DNA from: Talinum fruticosum
Taxonomy: Eukaryota; Streptophyta; Magnoliopsida; Caryophyllales; Talinaceae
Assembly: GCA_021018815.1 (NCBI GenBank)
Contig: JAITYX010000002.1
Location: forward strand, 9,455,001 to 9,519,000
DNA length: 64,000 bases
Direction of reading: 5' to 3'
In this document: positions 1 through 12,759 of the stretch, in pieces
How the letters are laid out: each line of letters opens with the position of its first letter
Numbering within the stretch: the stretch's first letter is position 1
Made by a program: the position numbers and the translations under genes
Notes under the pieces: model-generated
Databases searched by the model: none
What the model was told of the DNA's origin: nothing
The model's input: the letters and a program-made list of their open reading frames with translations, nothing else

Positions 1-197
1 ATGATAAGCTTGATTACTACAATGTTTAGCAGAACATTTAAACTCTAATTTTATCACACTTAGACTATTGGTTGTGTGCATCTTCTTTGTTTATCCCATG
101 ACTATTTCTTGTGCAGCAAATACAAGTAAAGCATCCTACCCTCCAATTTATGTTTTGAGTTCCTTGTGTGCTTAAGTTGCTACCTCTTTTTTTTCAG

Positions 198-3100
198 AGA
201 AGGAATCAGAAGCTGCTTGAAGAAGCACCATCACCTGCATTGACCCCAGAGTTAAGGAAAGCCATGGGTGATGCAGCTGTTGCTGCTGCAGCTTCTATAG
301 GTTACATTGGTGTTGGAACTGTTGAATTTCTTTTGGATGAAAGAGGTTCTTTCTACTTTATGGAAATGAACACCCGTATACAGGTAAAACAGAGTAATGA
401 AATCAATTGTGCATAAGTTTTCTTCTGGTATACTATATGATCATTTTCTGTTATATTTAGGTTGAGCATCCTGTTACAGAAATGATATCCTCCGTAGACT
501 TGATTGAGGAACAAATTCGGGTGGCCATGGGGGAGAAATTACGGTGTAAACAGGTACTGAGAACTATTTACTATAGCAATTAGCATTTCTGCTTTTGTGC
601 ATTTAAGCTTATGTATTTCAATTTGTAGGAGGATATTGTACTTAAAGGACACTCAATTGAATGCCGAATAAATGCAGAAGATGCCTTCAAGGGATTTCGG
701 CCTGGGCCTGGTATGGACTCCTGAATAGCTGCTTATATTCTTAATTGCTTCATTTGGAAATATCATTGAATGCTAATTGTTACCCATCTCAGTTTCATTT
801 TTGACAAGCTGCGCATTTGCTGAAAGTTGATGACTTTCTGCTCTTCTACATATCCTCAATGTTTTGGGCCTATCATCTATGGAGGTCCAGAACCTTAACT
901 TGGATGAGTAGAGGTTGTTTCATAACAGATTAAAAACGTTTTACCCTCTCTGACAATGCAACCTGTTGTAAATACAAAAGCAGTGAAACCCGAAATGGGA
1001 AAGCGGAAAGCACTGAAGCTGCTGAAAGGGTGGGGGAAAAAAGGACCAGTAGTTTAGCAACTTGTTCATTTTATGATTTTAAATATAACTTCAGTAGTAA
1101 AAATAATAATACTGAACAAGTAATTGCTTCAGAACTGTTTCTCTATCTTTCAGGCAAAGAATTTTATGCAGACTGCTCTACTTTTTAAAATTTGTTATTG
1201 GAATTCATTCCTGTTCCTAGAATCTCATATATCCTGAAATTTTGGGTTTTCCACATTCTGTGAATTAGGATGTATATTGGTAAAATTGATATTTGGAGCA
1301 GTTGATCCGACCAAATACTGTGCATCTCTACTCGGCCAACACGGATGCTATATTTCCATTTGGTTACTTGTTTCTTAGAAACGCAAACCAATTCTTCGGA
1401 TTATGCATCTGAGCATTTTGATTAAGTGTAATCTAAGCTTTGCGTCTATCTTTTGTCTCAGGGAAAATTACTAATTACTTACCTGCCGGAGGACCATTTG
1501 TGAGGATGGATAGTCATGTTTATCCTGGTTATGTAGTCCCACCAAGTTACGATTCTTTACTTGGCAAGGTTTGTATCGTACATCAAATGATCTCTGGCAG
1601 AGTACTCATGAGATGCTTAGATGTCCAAATTCATATATTTCTTTTTTTTTCCCTTATCATTGTTGCAAATTGCTATCTGTGTATTGACATGCTTGACTTG
1701 CATCTAAACATGCATTAAATTATGTTTTGTGACTTATTTTGTTTTGCTATATGAATTGTATATACTGGATAATATACATCGGAGTTCTAGGGTTTCACCA
1801 AGTTATTTATCAAGGCAAAACAATTGTTTTTTTGGGGGGTTTATGGGATGTATTAAGAGTCTCAGATTATCATGACCTGGGTGATTTGAAGACTGACCCC
1901 GCCTTATTCAATTATTTTACTTGTAGCCTGAAGAGTTAGTAACATATGATGTCAATATAAGTTTAAGTTAGCTTCCACCCCACTGCCTACAGACAGTGCA
2001 TGGCATGCTTGAGGAGCTCAAGCTTGAAGCCCAAATGCAAATATATCACACTTCCCCCTCCTAATTATAAAGAGGTCTCATGGGAAGTCAGCTTTTCTGG
2101 CGCAAAATAGTAGAAGAATGCTTAGACAGGTCACCTTTCAAGGTCCTCATCACTATATTTCACCCACTTCTCCAATCCAAAATAATCCAATTTTGAGGGT
2201 GATTTTCAGAATTGGTTGTTGGTTGTTGGAGGAGAATACATGTTAGGGTCCCTAGTTGTGACTTGTGAACCCAGTGGTAGGTGACTCTTTGCTACTCTTG
2301 CTCATGCAACCAAAGATATTAGTTTTGGTGGCGCCATAGAGGGAAAGCTTGTGGAATTTGACCTTTGTTTTCTTTGGCTTTTCTGGCTGCTGATATATTA
2401 TACTATACAAAGAACTAAAAAGGGAGGGGTGGGGGGATCTTGTCTATTATTCAACTAACAGAAACTCTTTCGACTTTATGTAGCTTATTGTTTGGGCTCC
2501 AACCAGAGAAAAAGCCATTGCTCGTATGAAGAGGGCTCTTGATGATACAGTCATTACAGGTAAGTGTGACGTATCTAGTGTCCTAAATGCACTTTGCTGT
2601 CTTACTACCATCTCTTAGCAGATTCTAAAGGTAAGTGTAGGGAGTAGATATGGTTCGTTATCGGTGCTTTGGTGAAAGGTCATCAATTTTTTTGTGGTGC
2701 TTTTGGTGGAGTCATCACTATTTAGCTTTTATGTTTATATCTGCTTCCTCATACCTGGGATGCCAGTATCTTTCATTAGTAACGATTAATTGATATTCTT
2801 CATGCAGGGGTACCAACAACCATTGACTACCATAAACTTATTCTTGATATTGAGGTGAACCCTTCTCTGCCATTATCAGATCCTCAACCCCCCAGCCATT
2901 CTTTTTGCTGATGTGCATATATTTGTGAGTATCTTATCGTGTTGCCTTCACAGGACTTCAAAGATGGAAAAGTCGATACTGCTTTCATTCCCAAACATGA
3001 ACAAGAATTGGCTGCGGTAAGAAATAGATAAACACCAGGAATGCTCTCATTTGCATCTGTCAGGAATCATTGATTTCGCTGTGACCGCCCTTTTTTGGGG

Positions 3101-3228
3101 GTGCATCCTAAATATTGTGTGCTACATTTAGACCTCAAATTTGATTTGACACATGAACTTTGTGTTGCTCACAGCCCCAAACAATTGTTCCTGCAACACC
3201 TGGGAAAGAACTAATTGCTACTTCCTAG
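198..3228 (+). CDS. CAC2: Biotin carboxylase subunit of plastid acetyl-CoA carboxylase, 3' part (partial)
   Basis: This is the 3' part of the nuclear gene for plastid biotin carboxylase, which uses ATP and bicarbonate to carboxylate biotin on BCCP in the first step of fatty-acid synthesis. Eight exons can be read: 198-383, 461-553, 629-710, 1462-1568, 2484-2559, 2808-2854, 2954-3016 and 3175-3228. All have GT-AG borders and keep one frame for 235 residues to a TAG stop. The read protein starts at [13 protein letters not shown]. It includes [14 protein letters not shown] across the first junction; in the E. coli enzyme this segment holds the metal and bicarbonate-binding Glu, Asn, Arg and the catalytic Glu. 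Next comes ECRINAED with the catalytic Arg, then the C-terminal lobe ([19 protein letters not shown]). No frameshift was found. The transit peptide, N-terminal domain and most of the ATP-grasp domain lie upstream of the window. Family identity is secure; the symbol follows Arabidopsis usage. Confidence 0.93.
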
Positions 3229-4428
3229 ATACTCTTTGGATGCTGATACATCTGTGCTTACTACCTACATCTAAGGATCAACATCGTTAAGGCACACAGG
3301 AGTGGTACTCTCCTCCACGCTGTTGGTGAAGACATACATCTGAGTAGATGATTCCACTGGGCAGGATGAACTGGAAATTTTTGGGGCTCTTTCCTTGTAT
3401 TTTTAGAGTGTTGATAACCTTTAGCTTAATCTATCCATGTCATTTTTTCCTTATATTTCTAGACGAGACAAATAATCTGTGTAAAGTTGTGAATGTCTAC
3501 TCAAGAAATGTCTGCGCTCTTACAACCTAAAAGATTGATTTTGCTCCGCTTTCTGCGTAAGGTGGGGGTTCGATATGAATTTGTGTATCGTGGATTCATC
3601 TTCCAACCCTAGTTTTACTTCACTGATTTCAGGGTCAATTTTGTTTAAGAAATTGAAATTGAATGAAACCAAGAATGAAATTAAAAGGAATGTCAGTATC
3701 ATGTGTTTGATTAAACTCATCAATGAACAAAAAATCGATTTTAAGGGTACGAGTGTATATGAACGACAACAAAGTAATGATTCTACTAAACAAAACTGTT
3801 CAATAACACCTTAACAACTCAAAAAGGCAGCTACGACCATAAATTTCAACCATTGAATTACACAAGGTAAATTTAACCTTTAGTATGCTTTGTCTCATTG
3901 AACTTGGTAGCTCTTTTGGATTAGGATAGCACTTGAATAATGTTCCCTTCTTCAAAAGGATCGGCCTTAAAAAATCTAGCATATTTTAGAAGAATTGGCC
4001 AAGGAATAACAATGCCAAGTTACTTCATTGTGAACTGCAAAAATGGCGAAGGAAAAAGTTCTTTAATGAAATTATGGGAAAAAACAAGCCTTGCCAAAGA
4101 TGGCTGCGAGTTTTGCTCTTAGAAACCCACATTTCAGATGTTGTCAAAGCTATTGTCCTCAGCTTCTAGAAGCTGCAATCTATTGATGCTTACAATCTCG
4201 ACCCACCTCCAAACGAAAACAGGGGTCTTCGGGCTGGAGGGGAGGGAGGGGGTAGAGAAAGACGGCAAGCTAGATCAAGCAAAACACGGCTCATTCTACC
4301 TCTCATCACGGACAGGAGAAAACGCGAATACTAAATCCATGGAAGGCATTTAACCTCGTCCTGTAAAAAGAGGTCTCTTCCGATTGTTTCTTTTAAAGAG
4401 TTCCCCCAATGGAAGGGGGCATGAGAAC
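3229..4428. other. Convergent intergenic region between biotin carboxylase and STT3B
   Basis: This stretch lies between two convergent stops. The first few hundred bases are presumably the biotin carboxylase 3' UTR. From about 4100 upward the sequence, read on the minus strand, still resembles the region after the stop of the second STT3B copy near 18825-19080, so the inverted duplication includes downstream sequence. Short open frames here match nothing I recognise and I do not call them genes. Confidence 0.5.
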
Positions 4429-7400
4429 TCACCACCTATTGCTAGGTGGCTTGACTTTGTATATCCTAACTATCCAGTTTGATGTTGTGAATGCTTCTTC
4501 CAGATATTCAAGTTTGACATCCTTGTTTCCAATTTCAACTCCTCTGGCACGGTCATACCTAACCCATAGGTAAACACACAGGATTAGTGGTAGTGTAATC
4601 TATCAAAAAATGAACGAGATAAAACACATGTTATTTTCTATATTAGAAAAAAATTAAACTATTTTCAAGATTGACATGAAGTTGACCCAATTATTAAATT
4701 GGTCAATCTAAACCGACCTTTTTCCACCTCTCTTCTAAACCAAATCTATTTTCTTAAATGAGTACTCTGCATCTGACTCTCCTAAATATGAAGTACAGTG
4801 GAACATGCAAAGAGAAGATTAAGCCTATATTCACTTATTATATAATGCATCACCCTACCATCTCTCTAAGAGAGGAAAAAGGAATTCTTTTTGATAGCTT
4901 ATTCATACAGAGTTTCCACCAAGGAAACAAGCTAAGAATCTCCATAATACATGAAGCCAGGAAGGCTGATGACAAACTTACCCGGGAGGTTTACCATATT
5001 CAGTACGAAGCTCTCCAAACCGGTAGTAGCACAATTTATACCTAATAACAACACAAATAAATGAAAAATGAGAACTTCCTGCATTCTTTCCTCAATAATA
5101 ATATATTCAATATATATGTGCAACAAGAGAGCAATCAAGATATATCAAGGTATCCATGTGGTGTTGTTCATTACTTTCCTTCACCAAGCTTTTGAGAGTT
5201 GAGACCACTACTATTCTTTTTTTATTAATGGGGGACCTTTCTCTGATGAATAGTCTTGCCCTTAAACCACCTCTACTGAGGCTTCCAAATTTGCTACTTC
5301 ACAGTTCAGTTAAAGGATGTACCAACAATAATTCTTATTTCCTACCAAGATACATCTCATTAACTTGATCTTGTCAAACAATTTTTATTTTACTTTTTTT
5401 GGGGGGTTGGAAAGGGAAATGATGCTTTCCAACATAAAGGCATTAACAGAGTTTAACTATGTAGGAACATTATATAAGAGAACTGAGATACCTATTTGCA
5501 TAACTATTTTTCGTACTCCTATTTTGCCCACTTTCTTCAAAGTTCCGATTCAAAAGACACTATGCTATTGTTTTCTATCAAGGTAATATGAGGCATGATT
5601 AGAGTGCATGCGGGTGTCTTTGATTCCATCAGTGTGACAAAATGAGGTGGTGATGGTGGAGGAAGGGATGCAGAATAACAAGTTTCATCAAAAGTTCCAA
5701 CCATATGGCTACATAAGCGGTTAGAACTTACATGAGACAATTTAACATCTTGGGGCCGCACCCTTGTCAACACGATACTCGCCGTTGACAAGATAATCAG
5801 GCTCTTTAATAACAGGAAATACTCCACCACCAATTCTCACCATCCAAAGGAACCTGAAATGAGATAGATGCAATGACCAAGTCATTCTCTTCTGAAAAGC
5901 ATATACAGAAGCTTAAAATACACAAAAGTAAGAGCCATAGCTAAAAAGAAACATCACCATGTTCATCTACAAAGCACAGCTAAAAAGAAACATCAGCATG
6001 TATACATGTAGATGAACAAGCTCACACACAAGTTATGATACACATACAGAATAGAAGTTATTCTTTTCAGCTGCTAATATTAAGTTTTTTTTTTAAATAA
6101 GCTGCTTGAATTAGTTATATATCCCTTTACAAGCATTCAAAAAAGATTGTGCAGTTGATGACAGCATATCATTCTGCACCAGTTTACCTACATAAACTGA
6201 CTTCTCAATATCCCCTGGCAGATAGCAATATATCGCTCTACTCTAGAGGAAGTTCTTTGAGTATACTTAGGGAAAACTGGCAGAAGGCCTGTGCAAATAT
6301 TTTTGGAGCAGGTTGTAGGAGGCAAAAATTCGTTAGCCAACTATTTGCCGTCACGTAGAAAATTAATTATTTTTATTCAACTTATTGAAAATTGCCACGT
6401 GTAAAATTGGTTTCGGAAGGCCTTCAAAATTAAAATCCAAAGAAATTAAATTCCGACCAATTAGAAACCGACACGTGTCGCTGATGACGTAGTAAATAGT
6501 AAATATTTTTTAAGAAATAATTACTAAATTATGGGCGCGAGCCCCAAACCCTACCTCCAAAAATGCTATAAATAGAAGTCATCCCTTCATTTTTCACACA
6601 TATTCAGCATCTACAAATCTAGAGCTCAAACTGCAAACAACATCCAGCTACCAAGCGTCAATGATCAAAGTTTGCAACCGTTCAGAAATCGGAGTCAAGA
6701 ATTCAGATTCAAGACTCTCAAGCATATACGAGATCATGAACCAGCCTCATCCGGCTCTACACCAATGTTCGAGATTAAGCTACAATGCCCTCGAATCGTT
6801 CAAGTCATAGGGAGATTGAATTAGAGGATTACATAAACCGTATTCAATACGGAGATTGTACCTATTCAAAGAAAAATCAATACAAATTATATTTGTTTCC
6901 TAATTTCCTGTCTTTATTTATTTTAGACTCGAAATTTGTGTTTACACGAGCATTCAACCATCATAAAAGTTCAACCAATCTTCCATATGGCTCCTATATG
7001 TACAGAATAAAATAAAGGGTTCATAACATAGCAATTCATCAAGACATTCAAATTATCAACTCTTTCTGCTCCCAAAATATGTAAACATAAACAACAAACA
7101 TTAGATATACTTACTTGTTAATATCATCGGAAGAATACCCAGTGACACCACCAAATACAACCAATACATAATCCACATCAAGTGATCGCATAATCTCGTA
7201 CGCTTCATCTTCATATGACGACATTGCCCGCCCAACTGTAGCAATGTGGGTATTGTTCCAAGTGTTATTGTCCACAATAACACTCCTGTTTCCCATGGCC
7301 GTAATTTGGTAACCATAATCCCACCACGACATTACTTTCGCATCAGAGGGAGTATTTTGTCGAAGCCAGTAATAGGCCTCGCGGTAATCATCAAAGATCA

Positions 7401-9812
7401 CCCGATTCCCATGTGCACCCCTTGCAGCTAAAACTATGGATGGAGATGAATAAGCCTCTGATGTGACCCATGTACAGTGGATAACATATCTGCTGAGCAA
7501 GTAGAACGCGCCCACAAGCAAAGCACTAGCAGCATTTTTTTGATAAGGTAATGACTGGTCAACTGAGGCCTGTTTCACCAAATGAGAAGAGAAGGATGGT
7601 AAATGCTTCCATAAGAACATGCTGAGCACCAGTAAAGAAAACAAAAGAAGAAAATTAGCATTAGACTACTTACTATCAGTTCTGTTGTTTGCTACTATAA
7701 TTACTTCTATATATATATAGGATCATAGATGCTAAAAATGGACATAGATGTCTAAATACTAACAACAAATATCCGTCATACAGCTCTCAGCAATGTTTTG
7801 ACAGGTGATGAGAAGATTCATGCACAAGAAAATGTATAGAAAGCATTTATGTTCAGCTCCACAACCAACCTTTGATGAAGCCTTTGTACTACCACTTCCT
7901 TTACTGGATCCAGAATGGCCAACCTTGCTCTTAGACCTCAACAAAGAAGTCAAATTCTTTATTGTGGCTGAAACTGCGATAGCACTTATAAGGCATACTG
8001 CAGGTGTAGCAACCAGGATCAAACGAACCATGACACCAGCAAAATACATACTGGTAAGCCCATACATAACAATAAATATGGTGGCATCTGACAACCTCTT
8101 GAAGCAAAAATATAGACCCGCAGGGAAAAGGAAAAGTAGAATATGGAAATCAAACATAAATGACGACCAAGCTGTCGGTTGATGCTCAGAGACAGAAGCA
8201 ATTATCGGAATATGTATCTTCGCATAGGTCGGATCCAAGAGAGAGTAAAATCGGCCTGTCCATGGAGATATGTAGCCAGATGCAGTGCCAACTACCAATG
8301 CAATAACACCCAAGCTGACTGCTGCAGCCACAGTGATCCTCAAAAATGTGTGGAACAGCTTTGTGTTGCTGAGAAGGTGCTTCACCCAGTTCAAAAAGTA
8401 AAACACCTGTATGTATAGTTTAGCATCAAACGGATCAGAACCTTCAAATTCAGTTTCTTCCAGTTGCCTACAAAATAAGTGAAGACACGAACAAGAAACT
8501 ACTTTGATGACAATCTAAAAAGCTAACCAAAATTTCAAAACCAAAGTGGCAACCCCTCCCCTCCCCCAAAAAAAACAACCACGACCAAGAAAAACACATT
8601 TTAGATGAGCTGATTTGTCATGTTAAAGACGCATCCTTTCTGCCAGGAAAACCGAAAAGTTCATTCACCTCTTTCAGTCCTCAAATACCAAACACTCTTT
8701 ACCAATAAACTGGTACATCATAATGCATTAAGTTCAAAAAACTAATTGTTGCAATGTGAGAATGTGACAAACAGTAATGCATTATTCATCCCGTGGGCAT
8801 CAAACTCACCACAACATCAACTAAAAGCAGACAGGTAAACTCTTTGCAATCACCAATTACACAAGGAAACAATACCTGGATCAAGAAAAACACACCCATG
8901 GCAGCCATATGCTCACCGGACTGCACGTGCTGGAATCCCACAAACCGAATTTGCATTGCCAGCAACATCCCGAGCAAATACATACAGTTATACGCAATGT
9001 AGAGTCTCGTGGAATACCTTCCCGTGACCAAGAGCACCAAAACATACAAAGGTATCAAATTGATGATAAACACATACCCTCCCCAAGCTGAAACCATATA
9101 AAAGTAACCCAAAGCAGACCCCAATGCCCAAGCCAGGGAGCCCGTGTTGACAGCTTTGACAAACAGATAGAAAGTGAGCAACAGAGCAAAAATGGCAACC
9201 CCTTCATTATCATAAGAGCCCGCCACCGATCTCGAGATGTAACCGGGGCAAATGGCGATCAGGGCAGCCGCCACAAGCCCCGCCCCGCTGTCCCATATCT
9301 CTTTACCGAAGAAATAAGCTACCAGGGTGGTGTTTGATGCAAAGAAAGGCGCGGTAAGAACACAGACCTCACGAATATGAACCGCAAAACGGAGGACCCT
9401 CAGAGTCCAATAGATCAGAGCGGCGGTGACCATGAGACCCGGATAGAGAGTGCCTCCAATGATCCGGCCAAGGGGATACCAACTCTCAGTGTCGAACCAA
9501 TTCCAGAACTCGTAAAACCCTTTTTCCGTCAAGTACAGAGTGGTCCGATAGTTGAAATACGGGTCAAACTCGTGGATCATACTCTCGTATCGGAGAACGC
9601 TGAAAAGGCGGGTGATGAAGGCCAGGACATAGACTAGGCCGAGGATCGTCACACGGATGAGTAATTCTTGCTGCTTTGGCTTCAATTTGAGGGATTTGAG
9701 AGAGAAATTCGAAGCGCTGAAGAATGAATCTTGGGAAGATTTAGGGGAGTCGCCATTTGGGATTTCGGATCTTGAGGTTTGGTTCCTGCCATGGCTTCCC
9801 TTTGCTCGCCAT
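4429..9812 (-). CDS. STT3B: STT3B-type oligosaccharyltransferase catalytic subunit, copy 1
   Basis: STT3 is the catalytic subunit of the ER oligosaccharyltransferase, moving the dolichol-linked glycan to Asn in N-X-S/T sites. Six exons in transcript order are 9812-8876, 8406-7870, 7569-7115, 5853-5732, 5041-4982 and 4558-4429, stop TGA. Exon 1 holds the first DxD-type motif ([12 protein letters not shown]) and the luminal SYDNEG motif. Exon 2 has [10 protein letters not shown]. Exon 3 has the WWDYG acceptor-binding motif. Exons 3-4 have the [12 protein letters not shown] segment. Multiple membrane helices are evident. The N-terminus and total length of about 747 residues fit plant STT3B rather than STT3A. 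Three one-base losses relative to copy 2 break the frame: near 9798 and near 9746, before the first helix, and near 5752 in exon 4. Intron 3 contains an LTR insertion. It is head-to-head with copy 2. Taken literally the gene is broken; I infer assembly error, although real decay is possible. Confidence 0.88.
6314..6946. mobile_element. Solo-LTR-like retroelement in STT3B copy 1 intron 3
   Basis: This 633-bp block is absent from the matching intron of the other STT3B copy, which reads straight through near 16315-16335. It begins TGTAGG and ends TTTACA, so it has the TG...CA ends of an LTR, and GAGCA occurs just outside each side (6306-6310 and 6948-6952), with one to three stray bases between it and the ends. 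A TATA box (TATAAATA, 6567-6574) sits in the middle, as expected of an LTR promoter reading rightward. No gag or pol coding was seen, so this looks like a solo LTR. The superfamily is not assigned. Confidence 0.65.
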
Positions 9813-12759
9813 TGTTGGGGAAATTATTGATCAGCAATCGGAGTGTTGAGTTGGAGATATACGATGGAATTGGAATTGAATTGAACAAGAGAGAAATCTA
9901 GGGATTTCCCATTGATTGAGTTGACTTGAGATAGAGAGATAGAGGGTTTATCGGAAAATGAAAAACCCCAGGAAGTGTTAACTAGAAATTGGAGCAAACA
10001 GTGACATTGTTGAGCTTGGCAGAACAGAACAGAACAGAACAGTACCAACGTTAGAACACCCAAATCAAGAGATTTTTTTTTGTTTTTTGTGAGCCCTGAC
10101 TGGATTCATATACAGTGGACAACTCAAAATAACGTTTTTTTTTTTTTTTGGATTTAGGAGCTTTTTTCAATGAGAGATGGGGATGGGATTTGGGTTGGAT
10201 TGTGAGTGGACAGTAGAAATGGTGGACAATTTTGAATTTATTATGATTTTGGATTTTTAACTATTGAGATTATTGTTTTTCAGTTGAATTTTTATTTTAT
10301 TAGCTCTCGAGTTAAATCCTTATATATGTAATATATCTTGTTTGTATTTGGTAACTAAGTATTAAAACAAAAAGAATTGTATTTAGATTCAGAAAAGAAT
10401 ATATGTACATTAATTTCACCACGACAACAATGATTGGAGTAAAAAAATATTCTTGTACGTATCAAATAGAAAAGAATGTTATTCACCAAGGGACTTTGGA
10501 GAAGATTAGTAGTAATGATCGATGCAAATGTTTGGGGACTACAAAAGTGGAAACACATATTTTGTGTTTAATTTTTTGAGTTTTGTCAAATGTCAACTCG
10601 TGTAAATAAATAAGTTGGAAAAGTGACTTTAACAAAATTCATTCAAACTGTTTTCCGTCGTAACTTTTATTTTAGCTTGGATATTGATTAAGGATTATAA
10701 TTGAACATCCCTCCAAGCCCCTTTAAACCACTCCTACCCCTCAGATTTTTGTATAAACCGTTTTTGGTTGACTAAGATGACATGTTATCAATCCGTATAT
10801 AATTTTTGTATGCAGTTTCTTGGATAGGTATAGTCCCCTCCCTCTTGATGTGAGCAATCTATATTTTACTATGGTAATAATTTATTATATAATGTAAATG
10901 ATGTTGATCTTTGTTGAAACCATTTTTTCTTACTATTAAAAAAGAAAGTATAAATTAAAATTTTTTCTTATAAAATCATTTCACATGAAAATTTTTTTCA
11001 CCCCAATCAAAATACACCCTAAAATTATCTAGTATAGGTTTGAATTGGGATGGATATTATAAAAAAAAAACTAGTGGGTGACTTAAATTTTATGCCATCT
11101 ATTTTTGGACTCAAAGTTATCAAAAATTAAATTAAGGCGTCTTAAATAATTGGGCCAACTATTTTTATGGTCCAAATCCGGCTCGAGCTTGAACGGAGTT
11201 GTTAAAAGTCCAAAAAGCCCTTCCTTCTTCTTTTTCTTCTTACGGAAAAGCGTTGTGGGCAAAGGTTGCGCTGAGAGAAAATTGAAGAACAAAAACTAAT
11301 GGATATGGAGGGCCTCGGTACCATAAAGAGTGGAGAAACAAAGGAGAGAGAAAGAGAGGATGAAGAATTCCAAGTTTGAGCTTCGGCTTTGATTTTGAAT
11401 TTGAACTTGCGGAGGGCCTTGGTGTCGAGAGAGTGGAGGTAGATGACGATTGGGGGCGATGGAATTCAAAAGAATTTTGAGGATCGATGGAGTTTAGAAT
11501 CAAAGCATTTACCATAATCATAAGGAACAATGAGTGAGCGGATTGATTTGGGGTCGATGAAATTCGGAAGAATTTTGGGGTTCAAAGCTATGGTAGTGTA
11601 ATTTGGAGGATTTTGAGAGGGGAATCAATCAATTTGCTAATAGAGTGAGTGAAAATTTGTGGTATCATTGAAATTAAATCTAACATTTTGAATTTTCTCC
11701 CGAAAATTGGGTTCGGCTTGGACAAGTAGCGAGAGGGAGACCGAAGGCGTAAGGAAGAAGAAGAAGAAAAAGAAGAGAGGGAGCTTCGAGTAGGCAAAGC
11801 TAGAAATTGAGGGAGAAGTAGAGCCAATAGGTATGAGGAAGAAGAAGATCGGTGAGCAAATGAAAAAGTGAAAATCAAAGCAAACCGAGAAGAAGAAAGA
11901 AATCGAGAGGGAAACCATAAGCAAAAGCGTAACGAGAAGAAGAAGAAGGGAAAGAAATCAAAGAAGAAGAAAGGGGAAACCGAAAGGAAGAAGAAAGAGA
12001 ATAAAAAACGTAAATTCAAACCTCGCCATTCATGAAGAAAGAGGGGAAAAACAGAGGAGAGAGAATTAAAGAACAAAACTCATGGATACGGAGGTGAAGG
12101 GTGAAGAGGAAGGAGGAGGAACTCTAAGAGGAAGAGCAAGAAGATGACCACTAGAAAGGGGAAATAACATAAAAAAATTATTTTTTAGCTTTGCAATAAA
12201 GGTAATATGGGAAATTTAACTCACATTTTTTAATTTCCCGATCAAACAATCGGAAAAGCCTAACTCGAGTCCGGAATTGGACCATGAAAATAGTTAATCC
12301 AATTATTTAAGCGCGCTTAATTTGATTTTTGATAAGTTCGAAAAATAGATGCCTAAAATTTAAGGCACGTGCTAGTTTTTTTTTTTTTTGGATATTATCC
12401 TCAATTTTTTAAATTTTTTATGGAATTGTGCTCATATTATTGATTGATGCCATTGGTAGGTACTGGCCATCGAAGTCAACAATGTCAATGTGATTGTTTG
12501 GGTCCTTTTTTAGGTAGAGAAAGAAAGAACTACACTTTCAGGCTTCAGTTCCATTTTTACCTCCTCCTCCCCCTACTCTTGCTAGGGTTTTTCATTCCCT
12601 GTCATAAACCCTTTCTCTCCCTGAAATCAATCAATGGGAAATCTGTAGTTCTCTCACTCTTTCATATCAATTATATTCAATTTCGATTACATTTCCATTT
12701 TCTGTCTCTTCTCCAATTGCATTGTGCGATCTGCTGATCAAAGCTCGATCGAACCAACC
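9813..12759. promoter_or_regulatory. Divergent promoter region between the two STT3B copies
   Basis: Both STT3B genes start outward from here. The first 220 bp or so upstream of each ATG are recognisably alike when one is reversed. They share CAATGTCA, GGGTTTTTCATT and an AATCAATGGGAAATC block near the start, which places the end of the duplicated arms near 10,030 and 12,460. The unique middle is AT-rich and is mostly occupied by the Mutator-like element at 11061-12389. Without that element the centre would be only about 1.1 kb. I cannot point to a convincing TATA box for either gene. Confidence 0.5.
11052..12398. mobile_element. Non-autonomous Mutator-like element with 9-bp target duplication
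   Basis: The 9-bp word GGATATTAT is repeated exactly at 11052-11060 and 12390-12398. Between them lies a 1,329-bp element. Its ends are A-rich (A10 then CTAGTGGGTG on the left; the reverse complement of the right end reads A-run then CTAGCACGTG) and about 140-160 bp at each end are inverted repeats of each other, covering roughly 11061-11210 and 12225-12389. A 9-bp duplication with long inverted ends is the hallmark of Mutator-like elements. The interior is GA-rich and includes a diverged direct repeat (near 11284 and 12069). The Phe/Ser-rich open frames on its minus strand are low complexity, and no transposase is visible. Confidence 0.8.

Noticed and set aside
116..165. A stretch after a CAG that loosely resembles the biotin carboxylase exon encoding KY-QNPRHIEFQVL.
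   Set aside because: It needs several indels, includes a stop and lacks the conserved residues around it. The proper upstream exon must join directly to 198, so this is more likely chance similarity in an intron.
3520..4353. Several short open frames on both strands between the biotin carboxylase and STT3B genes.
   Set aside because: No recognisable motif, no splice-supported extension, and part of the span is duplicated downstream flank of STT3B.
11588..12076. A 162-codon Phe/Ser-rich open frame on the minus strand.
   Set aside because: It is a by-product of the GA-rich interior of the Mutator-like element; composition is low complexity and no domain is visible.
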